This document shows positions 61,539 through 64,000 of a DNA stretch of 64,000 nt, piece by piece; the stretch's first letter is position 1; each line of letters starts with the position of its first letter. A model generated the notes under the pieces. It did no database searches, was not told the origin of the DNA, and worked only from the letters and a program-made list of their open reading frames with translations. A program made the translations under genes and the position numbers. Source of the DNA: Enterobacter asburiae. GTDB taxonomy: Bacteria; Pseudomonadota; Gammaproteobacteria; Enterobacterales; Enterobacteriaceae. The stretch lies in contig JAAQVN010000001.1 in NCBI GenBank assembly GCA_011754535.1, positions 806,001 through 870,000 on the forward strand, given 5' to 3'.

Positions 61539-61919
61539 TCAGGCAACCTGAACAGGAATCGCCTTCGCGGTACGCTTCATGTCGTTGTCGCCTTCAAAAT
61601 AGGCCACTTTTGGCTGCCAGCGGCGCGCTTCTTCGTCAGACATCATCACGAAGCTGGCGATGATCACGATATCGCCCACGTCCGCGCAGTGCGCTGCCGC
61701 GCCGTTAACGGAGATGATTTTGGAGCCGCGCTCGGCGGCAATGGCGTAGGTGGAGAAGCGTTTGCCGTTGTTCACGTTCCAGATATCAATCGCTTCGTTT
61801 TCAAGAATACCCGCCGCGTCGAGGAAATCCTGGTCAATGGCGCAGGAGCCTTCATAGTGCAGGTCGGCCTGGGTGACTTTCACACGGTGAAGCTTACCTT
61901 GCAGCATTTTGCGAATCAT
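61539..61919 (-). CDS. panD: Aspartate 1-decarboxylase proenzyme
   Basis: Makes beta-alanine from aspartate for pantothenate. The 126-residue proenzyme cleaves between Gly24 and Ser25 (HYEGSCAID), giving a pyruvoyl group on the alpha chain; Lys9 and Tyr58 of the family are present. In E. coli cleavage is helped by PanZ, encoded elsewhere. Length equals E. coli PanD. It follows panC by 32 bases; the E. coli gene yadD, which sits between them, is missing. Confidence 0.97.
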   Translation of the reverse strand: MIRKMLQGKLHRVKVTQADLHYEGSCAIDQDFLDAAGILENEAIDIWNVNNGKRFSTYAIAAERGSKIISVNGAAAHCADVGDIVIIASFVMMSDEEARRWQPKVAYFEGDNDMKRTAKAIPVQVA

Positions 61920-61951
61920 TACGTTTACCTTTAATTATCCAGGGTGAAGAA

Positions 61952-62803
61952 CTACGCCAGCTCAACCACTTTATTGTCGATAAGGCGTGCCTGGCCGAGC
62001 CATGCCGCCACCAGAATTACCGCGCGTTTGCTGGTCTGCGTCAGTTCAAGCAGGGTATCAGCATCGCGGATTTGAATATCATCAGCGCGGAAGCCTTTGT
62101 CGTTCAGCGCCTGCTCTGCAAGGGCGACGATCTCTTCTGCGGCCAGCTCTTTCGCCAGCAGCTGTTCCGCCATGGTGTTCATGACTTTGCTCAAGCCCGG
62201 TGCGATCTTACGCTGGTCAGCGGTCAGGTAGCCGTTGCGCGAGCTGAGCGCCAGACCGTCTTTCGCACGCACAATCGGCACCCCGACAATCTCAATATCG
62301 TATCCCATATCGGCGACCATCTTGCGGATCAGCGCCAGCTGCTGGAAATCTTTCTCACCGAAGCAGGCAACGTCCGGCTGCACCAGGTTGAACAGCTTGC
62401 TGACGATGGTGGAGACGCCGCGGAAGTGTCCAGGGCGGCTGGCGCCTTCCAGCATGGTGGAAATGCCGGGGACATCAACGTACGTCGCCTCGTCGGTACC
62501 CTGCGGGTAGATATCTGCCGGGGCCGGTGAGAAGACGATGTCTGCGTGGCGCTTTTTAAGCTTCTCGCAATCTTCCTGCAGGGTGCGCGGATAGCGTGCC
62601 AGGTCATCGGCGCGGTCAAACTGCATTGGGTTAACGAAGATACTGACCACCACGATATCTGCGCGGGCTTTTGCTTCGTCCACCAGCTTCATGTGGCCGT
62701 CATGCAGGTTGCCCATGGTTGGGACCAGTGCGATACGTTTACCTTCCTGACGCGCGCGACGAATATGCTGGCGAAGCAGCGGCAGGGTTTCAATGATTAG
62801 CAC
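61952..62803 (-). CDS. panC: Pantothenate synthetase
   Basis: ATP-dependent condensation of pantoate and beta-alanine. The 283-residue protein has the adenylyl-transferase motif [14 protein letters not shown] near residue 29 and SSRNGYL plus the KMSK-like ISD-type segment late. The start is GTG at 62803, with AAGGAG eight bases upstream; the E. coli gene also uses GTG. It lies 11 bases after panB in the same operon. Confidence 0.97.
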   Translation of the reverse strand: MLIIETLPLLRQHIRRARQEGKRIALVPTMGNLHDGHMKLVDEAKARADIVVVSIFVNPMQFDRADDLARYPRTLQEDCEKLKKRHADIVFSPAPADIYPQGTDEATYVDVPGISTMLEGASRPGHFRGVSTIVSKLFNLVQPDVACFGEKDFQQLALIRKMVADMGYDIEIVGVPIVRAKDGLALSSRNGYLTADQRKIAPGLSKVMNTMAEQLLAKELAAEEIVALAEQALNDKGFRADDIQIRDADTLLELTQTSKRAVILVAAWLGQARLIDNKVVELA

Positions 62804-62814
62804 AACGAGACTCC

Positions 62815-63606
62815 TTAATGGAAACTGTGTTCTTCACCCGGGTAAACACCGGATTCAACGTCGGCAATATACTGCCTGACCGCAGCGCGCATGTCGCCCG
62901 CTTCGGTAAGGAAATTTTTGGCAAACTTCGGAATATGCCCTCCGGTAATGCCAAAGGCGTCGTGCATCACCAGAATCTGACCATCGGTCACGTTGCCTGC
63001 GCCAATACCAATCACCGGAATGGTTAGCGCGTCGGTGATGCGTTTCGCCAGCTCAACCGGCACGCACTCCAGCACCAGCAGCTGCGCGCCGGCGGCTTCC
63101 AGCGCCAGGGCATCATCAAACAGCGTCTGGGCTGCGTCGCCGCGGCCCTGCACTTTATACCCGCCAAAGATGTTGACGGACTGCGGCGTCAGACCCAAAT
63201 GACCGCACACCGGTACCGCGCGTTCGGTGAGCATTTTCACCGTATCCACCAGCCAGGCGCCGCCTTCAATTTTGACCATGTTAGCGCCCGCGCGCATTAC
63301 CGCCGCCGCGTTTTCAAATGCCTGCTCTGGCGTGGCGTAGGCCATAAACGGCAGGTCGGAAAGCAGCAGGCAGGCAGGGGCTCCACGGCGCACGGCGCGG
63401 GTATGGTAAGCGATATCCTCAACCGTTACCGGCAGGGTGGAATCATGTCCTTGTACCGTCATCCCTAACGAATCTCCGACCAGCATGACGTTGATACCCT
63501 CTTCGGCAAACAGTTTGGCGAAGCTGTAGTCATACGCGGTGATGGTGGCGAAGCGTTTTTTTTCCTGTTTGCATTTCTGCAGTAAGGAGATGGTGGTTGG
63601 TTTCAT
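62815..63606 (-). CDS. panB: Ketopantoate hydroxymethyltransferase
   Basis: Transfers a one-carbon unit from methylene-THF to 2-oxoisovalerate, the first committed step to pantothenate. The 263-residue TIM-barrel protein (E. coli 264) shows the conserved LVGDSLGM (Asp45, magnesium), the LSDLPFMAY block and [14 protein letters not shown]. The start 63606 has AGGAAA upstream; a longer frame to 63696 runs into the spacer and is rejected. It is the first gene of panB-panC-panD. Confidence 0.97.
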   Translation of the reverse strand: MKPTTISLLQKCKQEKKRFATITAYDYSFAKLFAEEGINVMLVGDSLGMTVQGHDSTLPVTVEDIAYHTRAVRRGAPACLLLSDLPFMAYATPEQAFENAAAVMRAGANMVKIEGGAWLVDTVKMLTERAVPVCGHLGLTPQSVNIFGGYKVQGRGDAAQTLFDDALALEAAGAQLLVLECVPVELAKRITDALTIPVIGIGAGNVTDGQILVMHDAFGITGGHIPKFAKNFLTEAGDMRAAVRQYIADVESGVYPGEEHSFH

Positions 63607-63727
63607 ACTGTTTCCTGATAGCCCAAAGCGAATCTTTGCGCATTCTAACAGTAACATTCGAGGGAACAATGATTTTAGGTAACCGATTAACCACAATTAT
63701 TTTGCGGTCAATCGGTGGGGGAGAGGA
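63607..63727. other. Short panB-folK spacer without the yad fimbrial operon
   Basis: Only 121 bases separate panB from folK. In E. coli K-12 the yad fimbrial cluster (yadN through yadC) lies between these genes. I see no remnant, direct repeat or other trace here. Confidence 0.7.
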
Positions 63728-64000
63728 TCACCAGCGAGCGGGTCTTTCCGCGTTGAGGTTGCTCAGAACGGTCTTTAATGCGGTACCGTCCGGGAAGGTG
63801 AGATCGGGTGCCACTTCAAAGAGCGGCCAGAGCATAAAGCCACGGTTTTTCATGTCGTAATGCGGTACGGTGAGGCGCTCGGTATTAATCACTTCATGGC
63901 CGAACAGCATAATATCGAGGTCGAGCGTGCGCGGCCCCCAGCGTTCGGCTTTACGCACGCGCCCCTGCTGTAGCTCGATGCGCTGGGTATTTTCCAGCAG
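63728..64000 (-). CDS. folK: 2-amino-4-hydroxy-6-hydroxymethyldihydropteridine pyrophosphokinase, C-terminal part
   Basis: Folate pathway kinase that pyrophosphorylates the pterin before dihydropteroate synthase. Only the last 90 residues are present, because the 5' end lies beyond the right edge. The frame is open to base 64000 and starts within LLENTQRIELQQGR. The family signature RWGPRTLDLDIMLFG is complete, with the magnesium-binding Asp pair in DLD, followed by PHYDMKNRGFMLWPLFE. The GTG at 63958 is an internal codon, not the start. Confidence 0.95.
   Translation of the reverse strand: MLENTQRIELQQGRVRKAERWGPRTLDLDIMLFGHEVINTERLTVPHYDMKNRGFMLWPLFEVAPDLTFPDGTALKTVLSNLNAERPARW

Overview
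The window reads as one uninterrupted stretch of an enterobacterial chromosome. Gene order and protein sequences follow the E. coli K-12 segment from ilvH to folK closely, but the AmpD sequence, an extra sugar locus and the missing E. coli-specific insertions point to the Enterobacter cloacae complex or a close relative (Lelliottia, Citrobacter-like). There are no rRNA or tRNA genes, insertion sequences, prophage genes or CRISPR arrays. The genus assignment is an inference from recalled sequences, not from a search.

Positions 1-1430 hold the 3' end of ilvH and the global regulator cra. Positions 1993-19844 are the complete division and cell wall (dcw) cluster, all on the plus strand and tightly packed: mraZ, rsmH, ftsL, ftsI, murE, murF, mraY, murD, ftsW, murG, murC, ddlB, ftsQ, ftsA, ftsZ, then lpxC. 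It encodes the cytoplasmic steps of peptidoglycan precursor synthesis, the septal synthase and the Z-ring. Next come secM-secA (with the SecM arrest peptide), mutT, and a minus-strand group of coaE, zapD and yacG. guaC follows, then the minus-strand cryptic type IV pilus cluster ppdD-hofB-hofC, then nadC divergent from ampD-ampE.

Positions 32351-34709 are accessory: a family 43 glycosidase and its GPH-type sugar transporter sit between ampE and aroP, genes that are adjacent in E. coli. Positions 34875-43844 hold aroP and the pyruvate dehydrogenase operon pdhR-aceE-aceF-lpd. Operators for PdhR and FNR and a striking 22-bp hairpin before aceE are visible. Two exported proteins of unknown function (DUF2950 and the YacH-like DUF3300) follow, then acnB and yacL.

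Positions 50089-53930 hold speE-speD for spermidine synthesis, yacC, and cueO with a clear CueR-type promoter. The rest is gcd, hpt, can, the ABC exporter yadGH, yadI, yadE, the pantothenate genes panB-panC-panD, and a folK truncated by the window edge. yadD and the yad fimbrial operon of E. coli are absent.

Most genes are ordinary housekeeping genes. The items most worth a second look are RNA or DNA structures in intergenic regions: the pdhR-aceE hairpin, a structured stretch with an orphan terminator before acnB, a 26-bp palindrome before speED, and a dispersed palindromic repeat located just after three genes. The DUF2950/DUF3300 pair and the glycosidase/transporter pair are the least characterised protein loci. 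I saw no clear evidence of a wholly new multi-gene system.
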